From: Clostridia bacterium
GTDB taxonomy: Bacteria; Bacillota; Clostridia; Christensenellales; CAG-1252
Direction of reading: 5' to 3'
DNA: 36,087 nucleotides
NCBI GenBank assembly: GCA_024685775.1
Contig: JAIKVL010000019.1
Location: forward strand, 1 to 36,087
Shown: positions 10,701 to 18,362 of the stretch, one piece after another
Layout: the number at the start of each line of letters is the position of its first letter
Numbering within the stretch: the first letter of the stretch is position 1
Notes under the pieces: generated by a model
What the model saw: the letters and a program-made list of their open reading frames with translations, nothing else
Told to the model about the DNA's origin: nothing
The model's database searches: none
Made by a program: the position numbers and the translations under genes

Positions 10701-12655
10701 TCGGAGCTGTAACGATATTCGACGGTTTCCGCGATGCCCTGCGCGATTTTCTCGTCCGAGCCGAGCATATCGTCGGCGTTGACGCCGTCGATCGTGTATG
10801 CGGGTTCGACGCCGTAGAGGACGGCGGCGCCGGTATCCATCGCGATGCTCGGAGTAAGCGTCGCGGCGGCGATCGAGAATTTCGCGTCCTCATCCGCTAC
10901 GAATTCATAGGTATCGCCATAGGAACCGCTGAATCCCAAAACGAGAGCATATTCGCCGACGTTCTGTCGTTCGATGGTATCGTTCGTCCAAACGATCGCG
11001 TTATTGATATTCGTTTCTTCACTGATTTTATATTGATAAACGTCGATTTCCGGGCTTTGCGTCGCGCCGTTATAGATCAACGTCGCTTGCCCGGAGCGCG
11101 GACGAACGAACGTGCGAATCTTGGAGACGGTAAAGGGCAAATACGCATAGCCCGTCGTGTAGTTATTATTTCCGATCACTTCCACGCGGATGGTAAACGA
11201 GTCCCCGATCGCCACGGTGTTCGGATCGAACGGATCGGTCGTCACGTCGTAGAAAATGACGCCGGGGGCGGTCGCTTCCGCATCGTTTTTGACCAATCCC
11301 GCCGCCCATTGCCAAGTCGTCGGGTTGATCGCGACGGTTCCGCCGTCTTCATAACCGGGAAGCGAGGAAATCGAGTCCACGACCCTGTCGATCAGGATCG
11401 GGTCGCGATAGAAAGTATCCGCGGGAGCATAGGTAACGTTCGGCTCGTAGTCGCCGTCACCCGCGCCGGGATTCGCGACGACGAAGCCGCCGCCGCTTTT
11501 CAGATAGTACGTCGTAACGCCGTCGAGAAGGGTTCCGTCGGGAACGGGTGTCTTTTCCCAAAACGCGTTCTCGCCGAGCATAAATTTCGAGCCGAAGTCG
11601 CCGCCGAAGGCGATCACGCCGTTCGGGATCGCGGCGGGAACGATGGTCTGCGCGTTGAATTGCTCGTATTTATACTCGTCGCCCGGGAGCTCCTCGAAAT
11701 AGAAGAGATCGCGATACGCCGCCGCGATCGCGACGCCGGAAGTCCAAGTCCCGGGTTCGGATTTATAAACTCTTTCCGAAGGAGATCCTTCCAAAGCATA
11801 GGTGGCGGTCTTTTCGATATACGCGTCGAGCGACGGATATCCGCTCATAACGGAAGCGTCGTCGATCTCCGACTGATTCTGCGCGGAGTATTTTACCGTG
11901 AAGCCGTTTTGCGGGGCTCCGTTATACGGAAGATTATCATCGAAATCATAGGTCAGCTGTCTCTTCTCGACGTTTACGATGCCGTCCGCATTCGAAATCG
12001 CGTAATCATTCGCGGATTTATTCCCGCCCGCCTTTTCGGAGAGCGAAAGCGAATAGGTATACGTCCCGGGAGTAATCGGCGCGCTTCCCGCCGTCCAAGT
12101 AACGACGACGTCGAACGATTCGCTGAGCGCAGTATCCGAAAACCAAGCGCGAAAATCGACGGGCGTGTTCGGGATATAGTAAAAAACGGACGCGGAAACG
12201 TCTGCGATAATCGCCGTGGGCTCGATCTCGAAATCCACGCACGCAAGCACCGTTTTTCCGTCCAGCGCGGAGGCGTTATCATCCGCGTCGAACCAGTACT
12301 TCCGATATTCCCCGACGGTCGTCGGCGTGACGGTCGTCGCGTTTACGTACTCGGCGCCGTCCTTTTCGCGATAAAAACAATCCGCCGTAACGGGAATGCC
12401 GACGTCCGTGATCTCGAATTCCGCCGTGATGTACCAGGAAGGATCCGTGCCGTAAGGGACGCTCCACGGAGTCGGATTCGAATAATCCTCTTCCACTCCG
12501 TTTACGAAGAGCGTAACGGTGTAACCGTTTCCGAGGATCGTCGACGCGCTCGCCGTCTCGGCGAAGGGCGCAAACGCTATCGCGCAAACGATCGCGACCG
12601 CAAACACGGCTACGAGCGCGACGAGCGACAAACGATTCGTCATCTTCTTAGTCAT
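4712..12655 (-). CDS. Giant secreted MBG/YDG-repeat surface protein with C-terminal membrane anchor
   Basis: A 2647-residue protein. I chose the ATG at 12655 because GGAGG lies 7 nt upstream. Residues 1 to about 38 are a signal peptide (basic start, long hydrophobic core, ASA-type cleavage). From about residue 200 to 2390 there are about 23 tandem immunoglobulin-like MBG/YDG units of roughly 80-110 residues. Each opens with a strand such as ITKKDLTITAD and a VYGD, TYGD, VYNG or TYSD turn. Some units are close paralogues, for example VKVTLSAPDLTYSDSP versus VVVTLSVPDMVYSKSA, and YDMSGVSF versus YDVSGVTF. Next is a domain ending in TNHFSSYAVV that is common at the end of Firmicutes surface proteins. 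A helix at about 2577-2602 and a 45-residue cytoplasmic tail starting KKKGEKK follow. No LPXTG sorting signal is present. It is likely a cell-surface stalk or adhesin; the ligand is unknown. It is monocistronic. Confidence 0.9.
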   Translation of the reverse strand: MTKKMTNRLSLVALVAVFAVAIVCAIAFAPFAETASASTILGNGYTVTLFVNGVEEDYSNPTPWSVPYGTDPSWYITAEFEITDVGIPVTADCFYREKDGAEYVNATTVTPTTVGEYRKYWFDADDNASALDGKTVLACVDFEIEPTAIIADVSASVFYYIPNTPVDFRAWFSDTALSESFDVVVTWTAGSAPITPGTYTYSLSLSEKAGGNKSANDYAISNADGIVNVEKRQLTYDFDDNLPYNGAPQNGFTVKYSAQNQSEIDDASVMSGYPSLDAYIEKTATYALEGSPSERVYKSEPGTWTSGVAIAAAYRDLFYFEELPGDEYKYEQFNAQTIVPAAIPNGVIAFGGDFGSKFMLGENAFWEKTPVPDGTLLDGVTTYYLKSGGGFVVANPGAGDGDYEPNVTYAPADTFYRDPILIDRVVDSISSLPGYEDGGTVAINPTTWQWAAGLVKNDAEATAPGVIFYDVTTDPFDPNTVAIGDSFTIRVEVIGNNNYTTGYAYLPFTVSKIRTFVRPRSGQATLIYNGATQSPEIDVYQYKISEETNINNAIVWTNDTIERQNVGEYALVLGFSGSYGDTYEFVADEDAKFSIAAATLTPSIAMDTGAAVLYGVEPAYTIDGVNADDMLGSDEKIAQGIAETVEYRYSSDGGANWSAWQDLGVIGDCLKNVGQYELRYNFTCDGVEVAGEYFVNYVSAGASAVSFEIVKATLDVSVASGQSKVYGSADPTFTFVVGASQYDDAIQATAAFFDGALTRVAGETVGAHVVQQGTLALKAPYASNYDINFINLETFAITKKDLTITADTKFITYYDPIPSFTVSAEGFVPGEDFWCLGGETAFACDYSVGSPASESIGYAITPSGRTSDNYDIIFVPGVLYVSAKSVKVTLSAPDLTYSDSPKIVTGSYVDVASVSQNAKIELISGEDNVNVGTFKVSVDIEDPNYAVEWSSVSPENYDYALDLSLGAMVAEYAITPAAITNASVAQSGVLTYTSAPLTATVSETPATAIGSKTITYAYSDTSNGVFIAAIPSFTNAGSHTVYFKANAANHSEATGSFVVSIGKADFTVTPNAGQSKVYGDPDPAFFTYSTSGALGSDVPVLTGSLTREVGEDKGSYAILQGSLAFTNDAVNANYNLDFVSGVTFGVGVANYDMSGVSFSGATVPFDGVNHEIRISGALPAGVTVSYKVGDETFTGKRNRGSYLIIAIFDGDYENYNQIPNMTATLTINPVSVAVVWASEPQGGYVYNGTAQALPAASATRVPADSDSLVVTVREKAGVDFKNQGTYTFVAETANANYVLTNTETSVVMQRRELTLNWLHTNDLVYNGENQKPTVASVEGIQTGDVWGTLGNVFFEFQGGNTVDAGAYTGGWALDYDLIGTGADNYFAAGSVDFTILPRPVELTWSASSFTFDGEPKTVTATIDNKAKDSDEINLGYADNQKTFVGTYTAVANSIDNTNYTLSSGQGVSKEWSILRAGVVVTLSVPDMVYSKSAKEITGTYEDVNSQTQSATIAVSAGDNVNVGSFTITISIEDDNYKVIEGANCGYTVELGAPTGSATYEIAPMHISVKADSKTITYGTILVKGLTAEVTAGEVFTGDTAYTLTSTTQSGDPILITNETDAGEYPILVVSANNPNYVLDSTTNAVYTINPRAVTYTVGNFTSVYGDAPATLTATRTSGTLSFGDADPVLLKAWEVEDQTELNFKTPVGTYAVRGYSADNNYAVTFVYDGGVYTVTERAIRYRIGDAEAVYGGTLADIGATLAEGSIVEGDAPSYALTAYERISDGVALSVSTGVGEYPIGGEDTDSNYAITFEQGTYTVTKRPITVTYVSAPKTVTYGDEEGWTNLGLEMQNNGLYLSAGQNGLVNGDSILSVVVISFVKGSAAYDYDDLGPELPAGKYLMNVSPSDTANYEVTVNVDSENDAYLLVGKATYDVSGVTFEDAQFDYDGETHAVTIRGTLPSGVTVSYDGNSAVHSGEQVATAIFAGDYDNYEAIENMTALLTIRKVTLTSSVSVSNVTYGDSIAEPTVGNGVEVVGWKGSDSVELIDNAFVTIYYAPAGSAQTAADVAAGAWTRTVPKNAGKYYARLSIAELSDYTVADSYASFTIEKKALTVRAEDKTVVYGEEIPSFTKTIEGFILGETEADLVGAVVLTCDYELYGRIGRYPIEVSGVSSENYAISFVGGALTVTARPITVKIDDKTSVYGDAVEILTYKVTEGNVVHSDAAFSVTTAVTPATGVGTYPIVGTKINNNYAITFEKAEYVVTGRVVTLDWGVAAFTYDGTEKAPEANAGNIVNRDILEVTVEGAKANAGSYVATAIALNNPNYLLPAGAAVSKAFVINKAKNVFDLSGVTTLFKWTGSALSIGGVTALENAAIGYEGNSFTAVGKHIVTVNCAETANYLAGSTEIEVTVEEADPTQSGDGAKVFYKEIDEQTARTSGADVTDLFRNAKNDPSEKKEVKAQIGSTSIVFNAAAIQAIGGKKVALKSAIRTEDLPNGCPKGTEFVLDIVLEGSTFAEGEATVSTAYDKKVPFGKTVKVYYIDENGGKTDMKASLKKGVLTFSTNHFSSYAVVQVASVGVIVGVVAGGVAVLAGIAFLVIFLLKKKGEKKDAGEKQQVATFRATPKTPAEGSASETESKGGSSSDQAK

Positions 12656-12735
12656 ACATTTACCTCCATTCCCGCGGATGTGATCCGTTTTTTCATTCGT
12701 GCGTAGAGGTGCGTGCGCACAAGCGCGCAAAAACA

Positions 12736-12779
12736 CCTATACATAATATATTATATAGGCTATTTCCGCCGTAAAGCAA
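12736..12779 (-). promoter_or_regulatory. Promoter and overlapping palindrome for the MBG surface protein
   Basis: On the minus strand TTGCTT (12774-12779), an 18-bp spacer and a perfect TATAAT (12750-12755). A dyad CCTATA-N12-TATAGG (12736-12759) covers the -10 and start region, so a repressor bound there would block initiation. The leader to the ATG is about 88 nt. Confidence 0.6.
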
Positions 12780-12823
12780 GTAATTGAGAAAATTAGCGAA
12801 ATGGAAACGTTTTCCGTCGATTC

Positions 12824-12930
12824 TTGTCGAACCGAGGGATCTTTTGACGACGGCGCTTTCGCGCCTGCTCGGGATAGCGCGCGGATTATGATCTTTCGCC
12901 ATCCCGAGGCAAAGCCGAAGGATCTCATCC
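12824..12930. repeat. Degenerate dispersed intergenic repeat fragments
   Basis: The stretch GCGCCTGCTCGGGAT and its surroundings match a segment near 20312-20331 (GCGCGCCTGCTCGGGATGAC). The stretch with CATCCCGAGGC and GCCGAAGGATCTCATCC resembles the CATCCTGAGCC...GTCGAAGGATC units at 20402-20590. No coding content is seen. These look like decayed copies of a short intergenic repeat family. Confidence 0.5.
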
Positions 12931-12947
12931 GATTCTCCGACAAGCTC

Positions 12948-12992
12948 GAAAAGACAAAGAAAAACCGCACGGGAACTTACCCGTGCGGTTTT
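12948..12992 (-). terminator. Terminator of the purine transporter operon
   Basis: A perfect 13-bp stem (12961-12973 with 12980-12992, sequence CCGCACGGG in the core) with a 6-nt loop. On the minus strand it is followed by TTTTTCTTTGTCTTTT. It lies 41 bp beyond the stop of the last permease gene at 13033. Confidence 0.9.
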
Positions 12993-13032
12993 GATCGAAG
13001 GAATGCGGCATAAGCGCCGCTATCCGCGCCCG

Positions 13033-13980
13033 TCACCTGTCTTCGCGGAAATAGTTGATTCCCAACGATGCGGGCGGTTGCGCTTTCTTGCTTCCGACGA
13101 TACTCGTCACGATAAGCACGAGGATCGTTATCACGTAAGGAACGGTTTTAATAAGCTCGGTTTGCGCAAACGACACGTTAATATACGCCGCCGAAATATA
13201 CAGCCCGCCGAAGATCAAAGATCCCAAGATCGAGAGCGCGGGACGCCAAACCGTAAAGATAACGAGCGCGACGGACAACCAGCCGAATCCTTCGAGGATA
13301 TATTCCCAGTTACCGCCCATATATTCCATAATCGTAAAATGCCCGCCGAGCGCGGCGATCGCGGAGCCGATGATCGTGGCGCCGTAACGATAGCCGGTCA
13401 CGTTTATGCCCGCAGCGTCCGCCGTGGCGGGGTTCTCACCCACCGCGCGAAGGTGCAATCCGACGCGCGTCCGATTCAAAACGATCTGCGTGACGATCGC
13501 GATAACGATCGCGATATAGAAGAGCAATCCGTGCGAAAGGAAGATCTTTACGAACCAATTGTCGCTTTGGATCTGAAAGAGCGTCGCGAAGATCTTGCTG
13601 GTCTTTCCGATGATCAGCGTCGCTTCGCCTTTCTTCGTCATAATATAACCCGCCAAACCGACGCCGAGCGACGTCAAGGCAAGACCCGTCACGTTTTGAT
13701 TCGCGCGAAGCGTCACGGTCATAAAGCTATACAAAAGACCCATCAAGCCGCCCGCGACGAGCGTCGTCAGGATCGGGAGCAAAAGAAGCAAAAAAGTCGA
13801 ATAGAGTTTCGCTTTCAAAAGGTAGTACACCGTCATACAACCGACGGCGCCGCCGACGCTCATAACGCCCGGGATGCCGAGGTTCAGATGCCCGCTCTTT
13901 TCGATAACGATCTCTCCGGTGGAACCGTAAAGGAAAGCCGCGCTGAGTTTGAATGCTTCGGTCAAGAAAGGTACGATCAT
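13033..13980 (-). CDS. BMP-type nucleoside ABC transporter, permease
   Basis: A 315-residue integral membrane protein with about eight or nine hydrophobic helices. It has the family segments TGEIVIEKSGHLNLGIPGVM near the start and RANQNVTGLALTSLGVGLAG in the middle, as well as VGLHLRAVGENPATADAAGI before the later helices. These mark the branched-chain permease-like subunit of BMP-lipoprotein nucleoside importers (NupQ/YufQ type). Its ATG overlaps the stop of the partner permease by 4 bp. It is the last gene of the xpt operon and is followed by a strong terminator. It is expected to form the membrane channel with the 13977-15182 product. Confidence 0.92.
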   Translation of the reverse strand: MIVPFLTEAFKLSAAFLYGSTGEIVIEKSGHLNLGIPGVMSVGGAVGCMTVYYLLKAKLYSTFLLLLLPILTTLVAGGLMGLLYSFMTVTLRANQNVTGLALTSLGVGLAGYIMTKKGEATLIIGKTSKIFATLFQIQSDNWFVKIFLSHGLLFYIAIVIAIVTQIVLNRTRVGLHLRAVGENPATADAAGINVTGYRYGATIIGSAIAALGGHFTIMEYMGGNWEYILEGFGWLSVALVIFTVWRPALSILGSLIFGGLYISAAYINVSFAQTELIKTVPYVITILVLIVTSIVGSKKAQPPASLGINYFREDR

Positions 13981-15182
13981 ACATTTTCCTCCTTTGCCAC
14001 ATCGGCGGAAGGTTCGTCGCTTGCGGGCGAAGCCTCTTCAGAGAGCGACGCTTGCGCCTCTTTCGGGGAGAGAGCTTTCTCCGTCGGCGTTTTCGGGGTC
14101 TCCGCGCGACGGCGGAAGACGATCTTGTAGTTGATAAAGAATTCTCCGCCTATAATAATGAGGAACATAAGCCCCGTGACGACTTGGGAGAAGAAAGAGG
14201 TCGTAATACCGGCTTTGGTCATGATCTCGTCCGTTCCGGCGGACAAAAAGACAACCAGCAAAGAGGTAAAGATCATTCCGATCGGGTTGAATTTCGCGAG
14301 CCAAGAGACGAGGATCGCGGTAAAGCCCCTGCCGCCTGCCGATTCGCTGGTCAAGGAATGGTTGATACCCGAAACGAGCAAAAAGCCCGTTACGCCGCAA
14401 ATGATACCCGAAAGGATCAAGGTTCGGACGATGACCTTCTTTACGTTGATACCGATATAGCGCGCGGTATTTTCGCTCTCACCAACGACGGAGATCTCGT
14501 AGCCGTGTTTGCTGAAACGCAAATAGGCAAACATAATGCCCGTAAACACGATCGCCACGATGATGCTGAACCAAAAGTTCTCGCCGCCGATCGTGGGAAG
14601 GTTCCCGTATTTTATCGTAGGCAAAACGCCCGTTCCGCCCGGGACCCAAACTTTGATCGTATACTCGATAATACGAACGGAAACGTAGTTCATCATTAAG
14701 GTGAAAAGGGTCTCGTTCGTGTTCCACTTCGCCTTGAAAAGCGCGGGGATCACCGCCCACATCGCGCCGCCGAAGACGGCGCCCGCCAAGGCGATAAAGA
14801 TCAAAAGCGTGTCGTTCACTTTGCCGCCCAAATAATGCAGGCAGACCATACAACAATAAGCGCCCATCAGAACCTGCCCTTCCGCGCCGATATTCCAGAA
14901 TTTCATTTTGAACGCAGGCGTAACGGCGAGCGCGAAAAGCAGCAAGATCGCGAGATCGCGCAAAAGCACCATCACTCTGTATCTGCTTCCGAACGCGCCT
15001 TCAAACATATACTTGTACGCGTCGGACGGGAAAATGCCGAGGAAGGCATAGATCAGGATCCCGATCAAAAGGAAACCTCCGACGATCGTTCCGCCGCGGA
15101 TCGCCCAGCTCTGCCAAGTGGGGACGTTTATTCTCTTAACGAGATGGAAAAGGGGTTCGCGCGTTTTCTTTTGCTCAGTCAT
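13977..15182 (-). CDS. BMP-type nucleoside ABC transporter, permease
   Basis: A 401-residue membrane protein with about ten helices. The signature LAVTPAFKMKFWNIGAEGQ is present, followed by LFTLMMNYVSVRIIEY and YEISVVGESENTARYIGINV, all typical of the NupP/YufP-type permease. The C-terminal 50 or so residues are hydrophilic and rich in Ser, Glu, Ala and Pro, an extension with no obvious domain. I place the start at 15182 (ATG after GGAGGGAGACC) rather than the in-frame codon 27 bp upstream. The first 8 bp overlap the end of the ATPase gene, pointing to translational coupling. It forms the transmembrane pair with the 13033-13980 product. Confidence 0.92.
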   Translation of the reverse strand: MTEQKKTREPLFHLVKRINVPTWQSWAIRGGTIVGGFLLIGILIYAFLGIFPSDAYKYMFEGAFGSRYRVMVLLRDLAILLLFALAVTPAFKMKFWNIGAEGQVLMGAYCCMVCLHYLGGKVNDTLLIFIALAGAVFGGAMWAVIPALFKAKWNTNETLFTLMMNYVSVRIIEYTIKVWVPGGTGVLPTIKYGNLPTIGGENFWFSIIVAIVFTGIMFAYLRFSKHGYEISVVGESENTARYIGINVKKVIVRTLILSGIICGVTGFLLVSGINHSLTSESAGGRGFTAILVSWLAKFNPIGMIFTSLLVVFLSAGTDEIMTKAGITTSFFSQVVTGLMFLIIIGGEFFINYKIVFRRRAETPKTPTEKALSPKEAQASLSEEASPASDEPSADVAKEENV

Positions 15183-16938
15183 GGTCTCCCTCCTCGTTTG
15201 CGCCTGCATCCGATTTCTTGCCGATCATATCGGCAACGATTTCCGAATCCTCTCCGGACGCGCGGCTCAGCATCATTAAGCCGACTTCTTCTTTGGTAAT
15301 CGTGCGTGCGTCCACGATGCCCGCGACCTTGCCGCCCGAAAGGACGACCAAGCGATCGGACAAAGCAAGAAGCACGTCAAGGTCTTCTCCGACGAAGATG
15401 ACCGCCACGTTCTTTTCCTTTTGCTTATTCAAAAGGTTATAGATCAAATAGGACGAATTGATATCCAATCCGCGGACGGGATACGCCGCCATCAAGACCT
15501 TCGGGGAAGAAGAGATCTCGCGCCCGACGAGGACTTTTTGGACGTTTCCGCCGGACAAACGGCGAACGGGCGTCATATCGCTCGGCGTGACGACTTCGAG
15601 ATCGTGAATGATCGTGTCGGCGAGTTTTTTCGGGCGTTTCTTATTGACGAAAATCGTGTGTCCTTTGCGATAACTGCGAAGCGCCATATTGTCCACGATG
15701 CTCATATTGCCGACAAGCCCCATGTTCAAGCGATCTTCGGGAACGAAGGAGAGCTTGATCCCGAGCTCTTGGATCTCGCGCGGCGTGCGATGGCGAAGGT
15801 CGATGATTTCGTCTTCATAAAAAAGGATCTGCTCTTTATTGACGAGATCGACGATCTCCTTATTATGCTTGCCTTTGAGATCGACTTTTTCTCCGTTCGG
15901 ATAGTGGAAAAACCCCTCCGCCGCCATTTTCTTGATCTTTTTCAACGATTTATGGAAGAACGTAACGGGTTTGTTTTTCTTGGGGTTATGGAAAATGATG
16001 TCGCCGCTTTCGACCTTTTGCAGCCCGGCGATGCCTTCGAGCAATTCCTTCTGCCCGTTGCCCGAGATACCCGCAATGCCGAGGATCTCGCCGCCGTTTA
16101 CGGTGAAAGAGACGTCGTCGACCGCGTTGATCCCGTCGCGATTCTTGACGGTCATATGCTCGATGATCAAACGGGGTTTGGGATCGACGGGGTCTTTGCG
16201 CTCGATATTCAGATCGACCTTCTTACCGACCATCATATCGGCGAGCGCTTTCTCGCTCGCATCCTTGGTGTCCACCGTCGCGATATGCTCGCCTTTTCTG
16301 AGGACCGCGACGCGGTCGGAGATCTCCATAACTTCGTTCAGCTTATGGGTGATGATGACGATGGATTTGCCGTCCTTCTTCATTGCGCGAAGCACGTCGA
16401 AGAGATGGCGAATCTCCTGCGGCGTCAAAACGGCAGTCGGCTCGTCCAAGATCAAAATTTCCGCTCCTCTGTACAGGATCTTCAAAATTTCAACCGTTTG
16501 TTTTTCCGAAACCGACATATTATGCACGAGTTTTTCGGGATTTATTTGAAAACCGTAGCGCGCACACATCTCACGCACTTCGGAAACGACTTTCTTAATG
16601 GAAAAACGGCGTTCTTTTTTTACGCCGAGGGTAATATTTTGCGCCGCGGTAAAAACGTCCACCAACTTAAAATGCTGATGGATCATGCCGATTTTATAGC
16701 GGAACGCGTCTTTCGGACTTTTGATCGTGACCTCTTCCCCGTTGACGAAGATCTGACCTTCGTCCGGGTAATAGATCCCCGCGATCATATTCATCAAGGT
16801 CGTCTTGCCGCATCCGTTTTCACCGAGGACGGACAAGATCTCCCCTTTGCGAATTTCGAGATTTACGCTCTTATTCGCGATCACCGAACCGAAGGTTTTG
16901 GTGATATTTTTCATTTCGATTGCGTTTACGTTTTCCAC
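15175..16938 (-). CDS. BMP-type nucleoside ABC transporter, duplicated ATP-binding protein
   Basis: A 587-residue protein with two nucleotide-binding domains in one chain, as in NupO/YufO and sugar importers. Domain 1 has GENGCGKTT, MSVSEKQTVEI in the signature position and ILILDEPTAVLTPQE. Domain 2 has the degenerate GISGNGQKELLEGIAG Walker A that is normal for this family, LSGGNVQK and a changed Walker B region (KVLMAAYPVRGLDI). Between the second Walker A and PEDRLNMGL is an insertion of about 60 Lys-rich residues, making it longer than the usual 500 or so. I prefer a GTG start at 16938 because TTGGAG sits 6 nt upstream; a TTG at 16950 would place that site inside the gene. It powers nucleoside uptake. 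Confidence 0.88.
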   Translation of the reverse strand: MENVNAIEMKNITKTFGSVIANKSVNLEIRKGEILSVLGENGCGKTTLMNMIAGIYYPDEGQIFVNGEEVTIKSPKDAFRYKIGMIHQHFKLVDVFTAAQNITLGVKKERRFSIKKVVSEVREMCARYGFQINPEKLVHNMSVSEKQTVEILKILYRGAEILILDEPTAVLTPQEIRHLFDVLRAMKKDGKSIVIITHKLNEVMEISDRVAVLRKGEHIATVDTKDASEKALADMMVGKKVDLNIERKDPVDPKPRLIIEHMTVKNRDGINAVDDVSFTVNGGEILGIAGISGNGQKELLEGIAGLQKVESGDIIFHNPKKNKPVTFFHKSLKKIKKMAAEGFFHYPNGEKVDLKGKHNKEIVDLVNKEQILFYEDEIIDLRHRTPREIQELGIKLSFVPEDRLNMGLVGNMSIVDNMALRSYRKGHTIFVNKKRPKKLADTIIHDLEVVTPSDMTPVRRLSGGNVQKVLVGREISSSPKVLMAAYPVRGLDINSSYLIYNLLNKQKEKNVAVIFVGEDLDVLLALSDRLVVLSGGKVAGIVDARTITKEEVGLMMLSRASGEDSEIVADMIGKKSDAGANEEGDHD

Positions 16939-16962
16939 AATTTTCTCCAATGGAAGACAAAT

Positions 16963-16993
16963 GCCTCTCGCAAGAACGAGTCTTGCGAGAGGC
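16963..16993 (-). promoter_or_regulatory. Intercistronic hairpin between lipoprotein and ATPase genes
   Basis: A perfect 13-bp stem (GCCTCTCGCAAGA with its complement) and a 5-nt loop lie in the 88-bp gap between the BMP lipoprotein stop and the ATPase start. No T tract follows on the minus strand, so it is more likely an RNA stabiliser or leaky attenuator than a full terminator. Such hairpins often let the binding protein be made in excess over the membrane subunits. Confidence 0.7.
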
Positions 16994-17026
16994 CGAGTTA
17001 TTTTGATTGATTGACCTATTTAGAGC

Positions 17027-18334
17027 TTAGTCCTCGTCGCCGGGGAGAATGACCGGTTTGCCGTCCTTATCCGCCTCGAAGACCTTGTTCAACAACTTGA
17101 TACCGTCGATCTGCGCATCAAAAGAAGGCGCGGAAGCGGTAGAAGACTCTTGGTAAGCACCGTTCACGACGAGGTCGCCGGTGAGTTTCGTGCCGCCGAC
17201 AGTGAAGGTGTTCACGTCGAAGACTTTCAAGGAACCGTCGATGAGTTTCGCGCGAGCGGCGACGATAGCGTCGACCGTGCCTTCCGCGATCGCATCACCG
17301 TTCAAAGCAGTCAAAGCGACGGAGCCGTTCTTCAAGGTGCCGGTGTAATCGGTGCCGAACGCTTCACCCTTCGCGGTCTTCGCGATGATGTATTTCACGT
17401 ACGGAGCCCAGTTGATGCGGCTGGAAACGAGGAAGGTATTGGGGCAGGAAACGATCGTGCTGCCGTTATAAGAAACGTTCGGAACGCCCGCAGCTTCGCA
17501 AGCGGAAGGAGCGCCCATGGAGTCGGCGTGTTGGCTGATCAAAGCGCAGCCTCTGCTGATCAAAGCGTTCGCCGCGTTCTTTTCGGCGGTGATATCGAAC
17601 CAAGAACCGGTGAATCTAACGTCCATCGTGAGTTTGTTGCCGAGACCCGCTTCCTTTTGGTTCAACGCGTATTTTGCGCCGAGGAAGAAAGAGGAGTAAC
17701 CGGAGATAACTTCCGCGTAGGTCCAAGCGCCGACGTAACCCATCTTGAAGTTTTGTTGATTCGCTTCTTTGCCCGCGTTCATCTCATAGAGCTTCAAACC
17801 TGCGGCGATACCCGCGAGGAAGCGGCCTTCATAGATGGAAGCGAAAGCGTTGTGGAAGTTGGCGTAATTCTTGATCGCGGCTTGATAACCGGTCGCATGG
17901 CAGAATTGAACGGTGGGGTTCTCTTCCGCGGCTCTGATCATATAATCTTCGTGACCGAAGCTATCGGCGAAGATGACCTTGCACTTGTCTTTCTTGACGA
18001 GGTCGGTCGCGACTTCGTAGCACTTTTCGCCCTCGGGAACACCGGTCTTGATGATGAGCTGACCTTCGTCCATTCCGAGCTCTTTGACCGCCGCCTTCGC
18101 CGCATTGATGAAGTTGAGGTCATAGGTGGATTCGGTGCCGTGCAAGCAGATCATACCGATCTTGAAGTTCTTGTCGATGGTGACGCCGGAATAATCCATG
18201 TCGGGCGTCAAAGTCAAAGCGGGGAGCTCGACTTCTTCGGCATCCTTAATGTCGTTATTGTTGCAAGCGAACAAACCGACTGCGACGGCCGCGACAAGCG
18301 CGAGCGCCAAAATGATGGTAACGATTTTTTTCAT
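17027..18334 (-). CDS. BMP family ABC transporter substrate-binding lipoprotein
   Basis: A 435-residue lipoprotein. I place the start at 18334 (ATG after AGGGAGGA) rather than an upstream in-frame codon. Residues 1-23 form a lipoprotein signal peptide ending in the lipobox LFAC with Cys24, followed by NNND. The mature part follows the BMP/PnrA/Med fold: FKIGMICLHG, VIFADSFGHEDYM, FCHATGYQ, IYEGRFLAGIAAG, FKMGYVGAW and a later GCALISQHADSMG segment. The family binds nucleosides such as guanosine, inosine or adenosine outside the membrane and hands them to the ABC importer. The gene is 28 bp downstream of xpt and upstream of the ATPase and permeases, which supports a purine nucleoside ligand here. 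The C-terminus is acidic. Confidence 0.93.
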   Translation of the reverse strand: MKKIVTIILALALVAAVAVGLFACNNNDIKDAEEVELPALTLTPDMDYSGVTIDKNFKIGMICLHGTESTYDLNFINAAKAAVKELGMDEGQLIIKTGVPEGEKCYEVATDLVKKDKCKVIFADSFGHEDYMIRAAEENPTVQFCHATGYQAAIKNYANFHNAFASIYEGRFLAGIAAGLKLYEMNAGKEANQQNFKMGYVGAWTYAEVISGYSSFFLGAKYALNQKEAGLGNKLTMDVRFTGSWFDITAEKNAANALISRGCALISQHADSMGAPSACEAAGVPNVSYNGSTIVSCPNTFLVSSRINWAPYVKYIIAKTAKGEAFGTDYTGTLKNGSVALTALNGDAIAEGTVDAIVAARAKLIDGSLKVFDVNTFTVGGTKLTGDLVVNGAYQESSTASAPSFDAQIDGIKLLNKVFEADKDGKPVILPGDED

Positions 18335-18362
18335 ATTTTTTCCTCCCTGCCTTTCGGCAAAT

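Noticed and set aside
6722..12706. A plus-strand open frame of nearly 2000 codons opposite the MBG gene (and another at 4721-6613)
   Set aside because: The products are Arg/Asp/Val-rich with no domain, signal or ribosome site. They mirror the codon bias of the real gene on the minus strand.
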